Positions 6,968-15,237 of a stretch of DNA of 50,690 nt are shown one piece after another. The DNA is from Streptococcaceae bacterium (GTDB lineage Bacteria > Bacillota > Bacilli > Lactobacillales > Streptococcaceae): NCBI GenBank assembly GCA_031253335.1, contig JAIRWF010000030.1, positions 1 to 50,690 of the forward strand, read 5' to 3'. The notes under the pieces were generated by a model, which made no database searches, had not been told where the DNA came from, and was given only the letters and a program-made list of their open reading frames with translations. The position numbers and the translations under genes are program-made. The first letter of the stretch is position 1, and the number at the start of each line of letters is the position of its first letter.

Positions 6968-6996
6968 TTGACATTTTGACATATTTATAATATTTT
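6968..6996 (+). promoter_or_regulatory. Putative promoter of the glycosyltransferase gene
   Basis: TTGACA (6968-6973), a 17-bp spacer and TATTTT (6991-6996). The predicted 5' leader of about 125 nt contains the two hairpins at 7077-7124. A TATAAT at 7045-7050 is an alternative but lacks a -35. Confidence 0.4.
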
Positions 6997-7076
6997 AATC
7001 CTGCACTTCTTCAGAAAACGCCCTGTAGTAAGCTTTCCGGAGACTATAATAATAAAGCCCTTAACTCTGAGAAATG

Positions 7077-7124
7077 CCATTATGGTACCATAATGGGGCT
7101 TGTATTGACATACAAGCCCCATTA
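7077..7124 (+). promoter_or_regulatory. Two overlapping perfect hairpins directly before the glycosyltransferase start
   Basis: A 20-bp perfect palindrome, CCATTATGGTACCATAATGG (7077-7096), overlaps a 15-bp perfect stem (arms 7091-7105 and 7110-7124, loop TGAC). They share TAATGG, so only one can form fully. The second stem ends 4 nt before the ATG. There is no Shine-Dalgarno and no T-run, so this is not an ordinary terminator. A translational or operator switch is plausible. Confidence 0.6.
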
Positions 7125-7128
7125 CTAA

Positions 7129-9948
7129 ATGGCTGATACACCTAAAAAAATTATTAACTTACCAGTTTATTTCTTTGTCTATAACATACATGGCATTGGA
7201 GGAACTGTACGTAGTGTGCTCAATTTGGCTACAAGCTTAGTGAAGCACGGTTTTAGTGTCTCTATTGTAAGTCTTCGTTATGGTAATTATCCAGTCACAA
7301 AGTTTGAGATTGACCCGCGCATACAGTTGATTGATCTTTTTGTAGATTGTAAAACACCAGAAAGCAGTAAGTTCTACCGTAAAAGTACAATTTTTGAACC
7401 TCAAGACGATTTTTATCCTCGTATTAATCAACAAATTGATCTTGCACTCATTCAATTTATAAACAAATTATCAGCAGGAATATGTATTGCGACTATACCT
7501 AGCCTTTCTAAAATCTCAAATTTCTTCAACACACAGAATCTCCATTTGATTGTCGAAGAGCACAGTGATATCAATCGTTTTGCACCTAAATTTTTGAAAG
7601 CCGTGCAACCCTATTATCAATCTGCAGATGCTGTGGTGGCTATCACAGAACAAGCCAAGCAAGACCTCATGAGAAAGCAAACTATCTCACCAGATAAAAT
7701 CAATATTATTCCCAATATCCTAGAAAATAGCCAATTTAACACGAATTATAAAAAGCGGATTATTCTTTCGGTGGGTGCATTAACAGAAAATAAAAACGTT
7801 GAAGAAAGTGTAAAAATTCTCGCCCCGATTCTTAACGATTATCCAAAATGGCAATTTCATATCTATGGCATGGGCGATGAAAAAAAGAAGATTCAAAGCC
7901 TCATTCATGAAGAGGGTCTCGCAAAACAAATCAAAATTTTTGATCCGACACCTGCGATAAGAGAAAAAATGGCAGAAGCTGCCATATATGTCTCTACGTC
8001 TAAGTCAGAATCTTTTGGCTACACTCTTGTAGAAGCACTTGCAGAAAAAATGGTACCACTCGTTTATCAGACGGTCGGAAGTTATGAGATTTTAAAGGAC
8101 ATAAAGTTTTCTCAAATCCCACAAGGTGATATGGCGCGCTTTCGTAAAAGAGTTGAACTTCTTTTAGAAAATGACAAAAACTATGATGCTGTGGCAGACC
8201 AACTTGACGCCCAAGACCTCACACAACCATATATGGAGACGACTATTTTGCCCCAGTGGGTGGACCTTTTTAGAAAAATTGCGATTCGGAAAATAACACG
8301 CCAAAATCAACAATCTAAAAAGATTATTTTACATTTACAAACTGCAAAATATAACGATTTAAAAAACGAAAGTAATTCGTTGGTAGTCAATGTTCACGGC
8401 AAAAAAATCAAAATTGCTCAGGCGCAGTTTGATGGCAGGGATATCAAACTAAATTATCAACTTAACACTATACAAGGCCTCCTAGAGGATACGATAAAAA
8501 ATAACTACAAATTGTCAACACCAGTACTATTCAACAATTCGGGGCTTGAATGTATTGACTTTACGACACTTGTCCTCTTTCAAACACAAATGCGACGAAT
8601 ATGTCTCGTCAAGTCAGCATATGGAACCATCTATTTAAGAACCTATAATCAAAAACTAACCACCAGTCAATATCGCCCGCTTGAACAGTTTTATACCAGC
8701 TACAGCAAAAATCCTTCCGAAATTTGGTTGTTGGGTGAAAATGGCGGCCACCTCCTTGAAGATAATGCCTATGCCTTGTTTCAACATATTGTTACGAAAA
8801 TCAATGAGCATATTACGCCTTACTTAATTGTCGATAATCCACAGAAATATCCGCATCTTTCAGAGCAGTATGGAAGCTATCTCATACAAAAGAATTCGCG
8901 CTTGCATCAAACGTTGTTTTCATTCACCACAAAAGTGATTATTGCGCACTCGCCAGATGATATTGCCTATCATTCGGATTATCACCATCTCCCCATATAT
9001 CACTTACAGCATGGTGTTACATTTCTTAAAACGATAAATTATGATAAAAGAAGCTACGCTGGGAACCTCAAACGTTTCTATGTTTCCTCAGAAAAGGAAA
9101 AAAGTTTTTTAATACCTAATTTTGAGGAGAAACAACTTCCCGTGACAGGATTCGCGCGCCATGACTTTTTAAATGCATCTTTTAGGATAAGCCCTCAAGT
9201 AGGAAGGGGAATCATTGTTTATATGCCGACTTGGCGTTTTGAAGCAGCTTCCCGTCATGAGATAGAAAATTTTATTCATAATTTGATTGATCGTTTTGAA
9301 AGTATTAGGCTTGATGAACTTCTAAATCAAAGATCAGCTATCTTAGTCATCAAATTACATCCCTACTTTTTTGAAAAGTCAAGTTTTGAGCCGGAAATGC
9401 TTTCAAATTTTAATTTGAATTGGCTTCGATTTGATATTGATACCCCAATCAATCGACTAGTTAGTAAAGCTCGCATTTTTATCACGGATTATTCTTCGGT
9501 GTTTTGGGAAGCAATCTATCAAGGCGTTCCAGCAGTTATATACGCTTTTGATAGAGACGACTACCGCAAACAGCGTGATAGCTATGAGCCAATAAGCAAT
9601 TATTTAAAGCACGGCGTTGTAACTACTGATACACAACTATACAAAATTGTCCAGGACTTGCTTTCCAGAAAAAGACTAGCGCTTTACGAGGAGGAAAATG
9701 CGTTAAGTAAATTGATGTTTGCTTATCATGATAAGCAAAATCGCGAGAGAATTTATCAAAATATCAAAGCAGCATCATTATTTGAGTATTTTGATGAGCG
9801 CAGTGAAACAATTCATAAAACGAGAGGATTTTATAAACTTATAAGAGGTTTATTTAACATCCTTATGAAAATCCCGTTTTTAAGGAGACCGCTCCGTTCT
9901 AAACGTATCTATGAAATTGGACATTTTCTAACCTTGAAATTAAGATAG
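7129..9948 (+). CDS. Bifunctional glycosyltransferase / TagF-like polyol-phosphate transferase
   Basis: A 939-residue two-domain enzyme. The N-terminal half (about 1-390) is a GT-B family 4 glycosyltransferase with VSTSKSESFGYTLVEALAE, whose Glu294-x7-Glu302 pair is the nucleotide-sugar site. The C-terminal part (about 560-920) is a CDP-glycerol glycerophosphotransferase domain with LQHG (626-629), MPTWR, KLHP (742-745) and ITDYSS (785-790). It should build a teichoic-acid-like polymer at the cytoplasmic membrane face. The gene lacks a Shine-Dalgarno and is preceded by strong hairpins. The exporter gene follows after 14 nt. The fusion of sugar and polyol-phosphate transfer in one chain suggests a mixed repeat unit, which is inference. 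Confidence 0.85.
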   Translation: MADTPKKIINLPVYFFVYNIHGIGGTVRSVLNLATSLVKHGFSVSIVSLRYGNYPVTKFEIDPRIQLIDLFVDCKTPESSKFYRKSTIFEPQDDFYPRINQQIDLALIQFINKLSAGICIATIPSLSKISNFFNTQNLHLIVEEHSDINRFAPKFLKAVQPYYQSADAVVAITEQAKQDLMRKQTISPDKINIIPNILENSQFNTNYKKRIILSVGALTENKNVEESVKILAPILNDYPKWQFHIYGMGDEKKKIQSLIHEEGLAKQIKIFDPTPAIREKMAEAAIYVSTSKSESFGYTLVEALAEKMVPLVYQTVGSYEILKDIKFSQIPQGDMARFRKRVELLLENDKNYDAVADQLDAQDLTQPYMETTILPQWVDLFRKIAIRKITRQNQQSKKIILHLQTAKYNDLKNESNSLVVNVHGKKIKIAQAQFDGRDIKLNYQLNTIQGLLEDTIKNNYKLSTPVLFNNSGLECIDFTTLVLFQTQMRRICLVKSAYGTIYLRTYNQKLTTSQYRPLEQFYTSYSKNPSEIWLLGENGGHLLEDNAYALFQHIVTKINEHITPYLIVDNPQKYPHLSEQYGSYLIQKNSRLHQTLFSFTTKVIIAHSPDDIAYHSDYHHLPIYHLQHGVTFLKTINYDKRSYAGNLKRFYVSSEKEKSFLIPNFEEKQLPVTGFARHDFLNASFRISPQVGRGIIVYMPTWRFEAASRHEIENFIHNLIDRFESIRLDELLNQRSAILVIKLHPYFFEKSSFEPEMLSNFNLNWLRFDIDTPINRLVSKARIFITDYSSVFWEAIYQGVPAVIYAFDRDDYRKQRDSYEPISNYLKHGVVTTDTQLYKIVQDLLSRKRLALYEEENALSKLMFAYHDKQNRERIYQNIKAASLFEYFDERSETIHKTRGFYKLIRGLFNILMKIPFLRRPLRSKRIYEIGHFLTLKLR

Positions 9949-9962
9949 AAGGGAAATCTATA

Positions 9963-11528
9963 TTGAAAACGATAAGAAAAGTGATTCCGATAAATTCTAC
10001 ATTACTCGTGGCACGTGACCTTGTCAAGAATTACTCAACCTCAAAAGGAGATCACATTGCGGTTAATCATGTTTCTTTTTCGATTAATCCAATGGAATGT
10101 GTAGGTTTAATCGGTCAGAATGGTGCTGGGAAATCTACGATTGCCAAGATGCTAACAGGACAAACTCAGATTACACACGGTAGTGTCAGTAAAAAAGCAA
10201 AAATTTTAAATTTTAATCTGGGAAATGGCTTGCGAGATGAACTTTCAGGTCGCGACAATATCATTTATAAGTGTTTACTTTTGGGATGCACAAAACGTGA
10301 GATAAGTGCAATGTGTGATGATATTATTCATTTTGCGGAGCTTGAGGACGTCATTGATGACCCATTACGTACTTTTTCGTCTGGAATGCGAGCACGCTTG
10401 GGCTTTTCGATTATGGTCCATCAAACCTTTGATATACTCATCATTGATGAGGGACTTTCTGTAGGTGATAATAAGTTTATTCAAAAGGCTTTCAAAAAAA
10501 TTGAGTCTCTTAAAGCACAAGGAAAAGGAATTCTTTTTATTTCACATTCAGCAGCAGCCATGAAAAAGTGGTGTGACAGTGTTATCTGGCTAGAAGAAGG
10601 TTATGTGCGCGAAGCTGGTACGCCAGATATGATTGTATCAGATTATGAATCTTCAGAAGCAAAAATATATTCTAAAATGTTTATTCCAATGGAAAGAGTG
10701 GAAACAGAACGAGAGACCCTCTTTTCAAAAGTAAAAAAATATCTTAAAGAGCAAAGAGAAAGCATGTTGGTTGCTTTTCGAATCTCAAGGTATTCGACAA
10801 AAGCTAATTACTTCAATCATAAATTAAGCCGTGTATGGGAATGGCTTGACCCCTTGGTACAACTTGTTGTGTACTATATTATTTTCTCAGTCCTTTTTCA
10901 TAAAGTAGTTCCAGATTTTCCAGCCATGCCCTGGATGATTTTCGGATTAGCCGGTTATACCTTTGTCAACCAGATGTGCACGACAGGTGCTAATATGATA
11001 CCTAGAATGTATCGCTCAGTTGTCCAATTCAGATTTCATATTAGTGCTCTACCTTTGTCAGCATTCTTTGGCTTTTTGCCTCAGGTATTGGTTTCTATTG
11101 TTTTTGGTGCCTTTTTATCTATTTGGAGCGGCTATGCACTTAATCTATATGCTCTCCAAGTTTTCTATTACTTAGTTGCATTAAGTATCTTTGGTGTAAG
11201 TATTAGTCTATTTACGGCAACAATACTCATTGTTTTTCCAGATTATCGATTTTTTGTTAATTATAGTTTTCGTTTTTTACTTCATGCGTCGGGAATTATT
11301 TTTTCCTTTGATCAATTTGCAGTCTTGCCACGCTGGTTTGTTTATTTATTGACACTTAATCCTTTGTATTTTCTAGCGCGAGGTTTTCGTGATAGTTTCT
11401 TTTCAACAAATTGGTTTTGGCAACACGGGATTGATAACCTCATTTTCTGGGGGATCACGTTAATCATTTTGTTGATTGCAATTAGCAGATACTATCATTT
11501 ACAAAATCGTATCGGTGACTTGATTTGA
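9963..11528 (+). CDS. Fused teichoic-acid/polysaccharide ABC exporter (TagH-TagG type)
   Basis: A 521-residue protein starting at TTG 9963, with AAGGGA 7 nt upstream. Residues 1-245 are a TagH/Wzt-like ATPase: Walker A GQNGAGKST (51-59), signature SSGMR (139-143), Walker B ILIIDEG and H-loop His195. Residues 285-521 are an ABC-2 permease of the TagG/Wzm type with about six helices, including PLSAFFGFLPQVLVS and FLARGFRDSFF. The two are normally separate genes (permease first, then ATPase). Here they are one chain in reverse order. It should export the polymer made by the preceding gene. Its stop codon lies inside the promoter of the next gene. Confidence 0.85.
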   Translation: MKTIRKVIPINSTLLVARDLVKNYSTSKGDHIAVNHVSFSINPMECVGLIGQNGAGKSTIAKMLTGQTQITHGSVSKKAKILNFNLGNGLRDELSGRDNIIYKCLLLGCTKREISAMCDDIIHFAELEDVIDDPLRTFSSGMRARLGFSIMVHQTFDILIIDEGLSVGDNKFIQKAFKKIESLKAQGKGILFISHSAAAMKKWCDSVIWLEEGYVREAGTPDMIVSDYESSEAKIYSKMFIPMERVETERETLFSKVKKYLKEQRESMLVAFRISRYSTKANYFNHKLSRVWEWLDPLVQLVVYYIIFSVLFHKVVPDFPAMPWMIFGLAGYTFVNQMCTTGANMIPRMYRSVVQFRFHISALPLSAFFGFLPQVLVSIVFGAFLSIWSGYALNLYALQVFYYLVALSIFGVSISLFTATILIVFPDYRFFVNYSFRFLLHASGIIFSFDQFAVLPRWFVYLLTLNPLYFLARGFRDSFFSTNWFWQHGIDNLIFWGITLIILLIAISRYYHLQNRIGDLI

Positions 11529-11600
11529 CAAAAGTTATAAAAAGTTATAAAATAAAACTCAACTTATAAAAACTTATAAAAATTTATAAAAACTTTGAAA
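11501..11600 (+). repeat. Phased TTATAA array and promoter repeat (copy 2)
   Basis: Matches 6479-6585. TTATAA cores sit at 11535, 11545, 11564, 11574 and 11584, one helical turn apart. From 11561 the decamer AACTTATAAA is repeated twice exactly, then in degenerate form as AATTTATAAA and AACTTTGAAA. The array overlaps and follows the promoter of the ATPase gene. It looks like a cooperative protein-binding array or intrinsically bent DNA. Confidence 0.75.
11525..11553 (+). promoter_or_regulatory. Promoter of the AAA ATPase gene
   Basis: TTGACA (11525-11530), 17-bp spacer, TAAAAT (11548-11553). The -35 overlaps the stop codon of the exporter gene. Two TTATAA units lie between -35 and -10, and three more follow the -10. 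Confidence 0.7.
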
Positions 11601-11614
11601 AATGAAGACTTAAT

Positions 11615-12694
11615 ATGACAGAAAACCCATTTAATCCACTATTTGGCAGAAGACCCAATGTTTTTATTGGGCGAGATGAAATTGAACGAGAGTTTTTGGC
11701 AGCACAAGACAACAACAATAGTCCCTGGCGCTCAACTTTACTAATTGGCATGCGAGGATCAGGAAAAACAGCATTGCTCACAAATATCCGAGAACAACTC
11801 CCTACATCAAGCATTGTCGTCTATGCAGCACCAGAAAGTGAGTTTTTAGCTAACCTTTTGGGGCAAATTTATAAACAACTTCCTCAAAAATCAATCAAGA
11901 TTCTTGAAAACATCAATTCATTTACTGTAGCTGGTTTTGGACTCGGTCTCACAAAAGAACAACCAAGCTTCACAAATTCCTTCCGCTACCAGATTAGTCT
12001 TATGCTGGATGAGTTAAAAAAAGATAAGATACCTGTTATCTTTCTGATAGACGAAGTCCAAAAACACAGCGATGAATTAAGGACTTTTATTTCAAATTAC
12101 CAACAGTTGATTAGCGAGAATTACGACATCAGCCTTGTGATGGCTGGCTTACCACAAGCAATTTCTGATTTACTCAATGATAATATTTTGACGTTCTTTA
12201 GGCGAGCAAATCGCATCCAGTTAGGAAATCTAAATATTGAACTAGTTAAAATGGATTATCAGCAAATTTTCTTAAAATCCGATTTCTCAATCACGAAAGA
12301 AGAAGTTGAAGAGGCTGCTCTCGCTACGCAAGGTTATCCTTACCTCATTCAGCTGGTTGGGTATTATTTATGGGAAAACTTAAAGCAATATCCCGCAGAA
12401 GAAAGTTTACAACGTGCAAAAATATTGGCCCAAGCAGATTTGTTTCAAAATGTTCACGAAGTTGTTTACAATGAGCTCTCAGCGATGGATCAAAAATTCC
12501 TGAAAACTATGGCTGAAGTTGGAAGTTCTGTAGAAATCTCCGAAATCTCTAAAGCGATGGGCAAAAAAATGAATTATATTTCCAATTATCGTGCCCGCCT
12601 CATCGAAGCAGGTGTGATAGAAGCAAATAGCTATGGAAAGGTCTCCTTTACGCTTCCTTACATGCATGAATTCATTAAATTAAAAGATGAGTAG
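11615..12694 (+). CDS. AAA ATPase with C-terminal winged helix
   Basis: A 359-residue protein. The N-terminus has an NPFNPLFGRRPNVFIGRDEIE box, Walker A GMRGSGKT (45-52) and Walker B VIFLIDEVQ (141-149). This is the Orc1/Cdc6-like or archaeal-type ATPase group often found on accessory elements. The last 75 residues form a winged helix (EISEISKAMGKKMNYISNYRARLIEAGVI). It may be a DNA-bound regulator or an element maintenance protein. Its promoter is embedded in a phased repeat array that could be its own target. The last gene of the island, it ends 38 bp before the whiA relic. The precise role is unknown. Confidence 0.75.
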   Translation: MTENPFNPLFGRRPNVFIGRDEIEREFLAAQDNNNSPWRSTLLIGMRGSGKTALLTNIREQLPTSSIVVYAAPESEFLANLLGQIYKQLPQKSIKILENINSFTVAGFGLGLTKEQPSFTNSFRYQISLMLDELKKDKIPVIFLIDEVQKHSDELRTFISNYQQLISENYDISLVMAGLPQAISDLLNDNILTFFRRANRIQLGNLNIELVKMDYQQIFLKSDFSITKEEVEEAALATQGYPYLIQLVGYYLWENLKQYPAEESLQRAKILAQADLFQNVHEVVYNELSAMDQKFLKTMAEVGSSVEISEISKAMGKKMNYISNYRARLIEAGVIEANSYGKVSFTLPYMHEFIKLKDE

Positions 12695-12732
12695 GCATCG
12701 CAAAGAATTTCTTTTTCGGTAATCAAGAGATG

Positions 12733-12841
12733 TTGGCCCGCTTAATTAGCGAGTAAAAAAGTATCGCTGGGTTAGTGTCACTCCCACCATGAATCAAGAC
12801 GCTTGTACAAACTTGAAGGACTCGCACACTCACACTCTTAA
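12733..12841 (+). pseudogene. whiA: Decayed 3' end of a second whiA
   Basis: Translating across frameshifts gives LARLIS, then GLVSLPP, then SRRLYKLEGLAHSHS and a TAA. The intact WhiA ends LARLAH, GQLVTPP, ARRLHKLENLAHPKS and stop. Order, spacing and end point agree, so this is a frameshifted relic of a whiA 3' end about 9.7 kb from the intact gene. It marks the right boundary of the island that begins after whiA. Confidence 0.8.
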
Positions 12842-12843
12842 AT

Positions 12844-12864
12844 GCCCTTTTCATGGGCTTTTTT
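12844..12864 (+). terminator. Terminator behind the whiA relic
   Basis: GCCC (12844-12847) and GGGC (12855-12858) around TTTTCAT, followed by six Ts. The sequence continues CATTGTTCGGATTT, which recurs at 6953-6967. Confidence 0.65.
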
Positions 12865-12975
12865 CATTGTTCGGATTTCGCCCTGCTTTCATAAATTTTC
12901 ATAAATTTTCTTTAAGCTCATGAAATAACTCAGTCCGGAAATAAGCTATACTAAAGACAACAAAAGGAGGTTTTT

Positions 12976-15141
12976 ATGACGAAGAACAACATTCATTTTT
13001 ATGGCAAAAGCATCTTGACACTTGCCGTTGCGGCGGCAGCGGTTGCAGCGGGTGGGGTAAATGTTAAGGCTAACGAAGCGACGACCATTACCACAACGCC
13101 ACAAGCGCTCACAGCAACTTCAGCAGCTCCACAAGCGCTTGCAAGCACCTCACAAGTCACAAGTAGCGCGACAAGTTCAATTGTAGCCACGTCATCTGCT
13201 GTTTCCACCACACTCGCAAGTGCCACAAGTGCAGATACGAGTGCAGCTGTCCAAATCTTGGGGATTAACGATTTTCATGGCTACATTGATACGACGAATA
13301 CTGCCCATCTCCCAAGCAGCAATGTCAAAGGCGCAGGCACGGCAGCTTTGCTTGCTGGCTATCTCAACTCGGAGACGGCTTCCTTTGCATCAGCCAATGC
13401 AAACGCCGTGACTCTAAAAGTCGAGGCGGGTGATATGATTGGCGCTTCTCCAGCCACTTCAAATCTTCTCTACGATCAGCCAACAATGGCCGTGCTTAAT
13501 GCCATGGGCATTCAAGTGGGCACTCTTGGTAATCATGACTTTGATAAGGGGCTCCAGTGGGACAATGACGTCTTAAATGGCATTAATCCTGAACCAGGCG
13601 TTTCAAGTATTGCGGATCAATTCTATCAGGAATACACGCAACAACAGCTTGCGGGCGGTTTTGAAACCGTTATCTCAAATGTCGTGGATAAAAACACGGG
13701 TGAGCCCCCCTTTGGCTACCAGCCTTATACCATCCTGACTGAGACAACTCCGGACGGTCAGACCATCAAAGTTGGCTTTATCGGTGTCATCACGACTGAA
13801 ACACCGGATATTTCTAACCCGCAAAACGTTAGTCAATATGAGTTCCTTGATCCCGCGACGCAAATCGCCAAATACTCCGCTATTCTCCAAGGCCAAGGCG
13901 TCAATGCCATCGTCGTCCTTGGTCACACTGCCTCTGACAATGAAGGAGATAATGGCGTTGTCGGCGAAACGGCAGACATTATCACAAAACTCAACCAGAT
14001 TGACCCAAACAACTCTGTGGATCTCTATATCGCAGGTCACTCTCACACCTATACAGATGGTGTCGTGGGAGGCATTCGTGTCGTTCAAGCCCTTTCCTAT
14101 GGGGAAGCCTTTGATGACGTGACGGCGGACTATGACTTTGCGACGAATGACTTTGATGACAGCACGATTGACGCCAACATCGTGGCGGTTGACCCTACAA
14201 AAGGCGTGACGCCAGACTCAACTGTAGCGAGCATCGTCTCGAATGCGGAAGTCTTAACGAGCGAACTTACGACGCAACCTGTAGGTCAGCTGGCAAGTGG
14301 TACAGTAGTTTCACGCTCTGCAAACGCTATTGGTGAGTCACCAATGGGCGATCTCGTGACTTATGCGCAGTATGAAACAGCACTCTCGGACGGTGTTCCC
14401 GTCATTGCTGCTATGACCAATGACGGCGGTATCCGAACAGATCTTGTTGCAAACTCTGACGGTAGCGTCACTTGGGGCGCAGCCCAGGCCGTTCAACCCT
14501 TTGGCGACACCATTGAGGCTGTCCAAATGACAGGTCAACAGATTGAAGACGTCCTCAACCAACAGACCTTTGACTCGGGAGATGCGGGGACGGACCAGTT
14601 CTACCTCCAGGAGTACGGTATCAAATATACTGTGAAGCCAAATCCTGACAAGACAGACATCACTCACCCTTATGTTGTTGCAACGATGACTGATGAAGCG
14701 GGCAATCCAATTTCCCTTACCAAGACCTATGATGTCGTTATCAATGACTACATCTATGCAGGCGGCGATGGCTTTACTGCCTTTGAAAATCTCCCACTCG
14801 TCGATGGCTACCCTCAAGACACGGATACCAACATCCTCACAAATTTCTTCAAGAGTTTGGCAGCAAAAGGCGAGAAGATTCCTGTCAGCTTTGAAGCTCA
14901 GAAGTCTCTCTATGTTGCTTCTGAAACGCCTGGTAGCCCAGATACTGGTGGAAATAGCGTCACGAAAGTTCCTGAAAACACAACGAAAGTTAGCAACGTG
15001 ACCTACACCTATAAAAATACGAAAAAAGCCTTACCAGCAACTGGCGATAGCATAACGCCTACAACAGAGCTCCTCGGTATCTCACTCCTTGCAGGTGCCG
15101 CTACCCTCGTCTCCCTCAAAAAGCGCAATAAAGCAAACTAA
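12976..15141 (+). CDS. LPXTG-anchored 5'-nucleotidase / cyclic phosphodiesterase
   Basis: A 721-residue surface enzyme with AAAGGAGG before the ATG. It has a signal peptide (1-33) and a Ser/Thr/Ala-rich stretch to about 90. A metallophosphatase domain follows with NDFHGY (98-103), GDMIGASP, GNHDFD (185-190) and AGHSHTY (353-359). The C-terminal 5'-nucleotidase domain has TNDGGIR (481-487) and YAGGDGF (594-600). LPATG (686-690), a hydrophobic stretch and a KKRNK tail form the sortase signal. It should hydrolyse extracellular nucleotides or cyclic nucleotides for nucleoside salvage. In pathogens such enzymes make adenosine. The last 92 bp of its sorting-signal region recur at 17164-17255. Confidence 0.93.
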   Translation: MTKNNIHFYGKSILTLAVAAAAVAAGGVNVKANEATTITTTPQALTATSAAPQALASTSQVTSSATSSIVATSSAVSTTLASATSADTSAAVQILGINDFHGYIDTTNTAHLPSSNVKGAGTAALLAGYLNSETASFASANANAVTLKVEAGDMIGASPATSNLLYDQPTMAVLNAMGIQVGTLGNHDFDKGLQWDNDVLNGINPEPGVSSIADQFYQEYTQQQLAGGFETVISNVVDKNTGEPPFGYQPYTILTETTPDGQTIKVGFIGVITTETPDISNPQNVSQYEFLDPATQIAKYSAILQGQGVNAIVVLGHTASDNEGDNGVVGETADIITKLNQIDPNNSVDLYIAGHSHTYTDGVVGGIRVVQALSYGEAFDDVTADYDFATNDFDDSTIDANIVAVDPTKGVTPDSTVASIVSNAEVLTSELTTQPVGQLASGTVVSRSANAIGESPMGDLVTYAQYETALSDGVPVIAAMTNDGGIRTDLVANSDGSVTWGAAQAVQPFGDTIEAVQMTGQQIEDVLNQQTFDSGDAGTDQFYLQEYGIKYTVKPNPDKTDITHPYVVATMTDEAGNPISLTKTYDVVINDYIYAGGDGFTAFENLPLVDGYPQDTDTNILTNFFKSLAAKGEKIPVSFEAQKSLYVASETPGSPDTGGNSVTKVPENTTKVSNVTYTYKNTKKALPATGDSITPTTELLGISLLAGAATLVSLKKRNKAN

Positions 15142-15153
15142 TATCAAACAAAA

Positions 15154-15173
15154 GCGCCCTTGGGCGTTTTTTT
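15154..15173 (+). terminator. Terminator of the 5'-nucleotidase gene
   Basis: GCGCCC/GGGCGT hairpin followed by seven Ts. A sister terminator with the same CGCC/GGCG stem follows the duplicated 3' end at 17289. Confidence 0.85.
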
Positions 15174-15237
15174 GATCCAATAAAGTTTTTCCAGCTTTTT
15201 TCTGCCGAGGAAAGAGCTACTCTCAATTAACTTTGGT

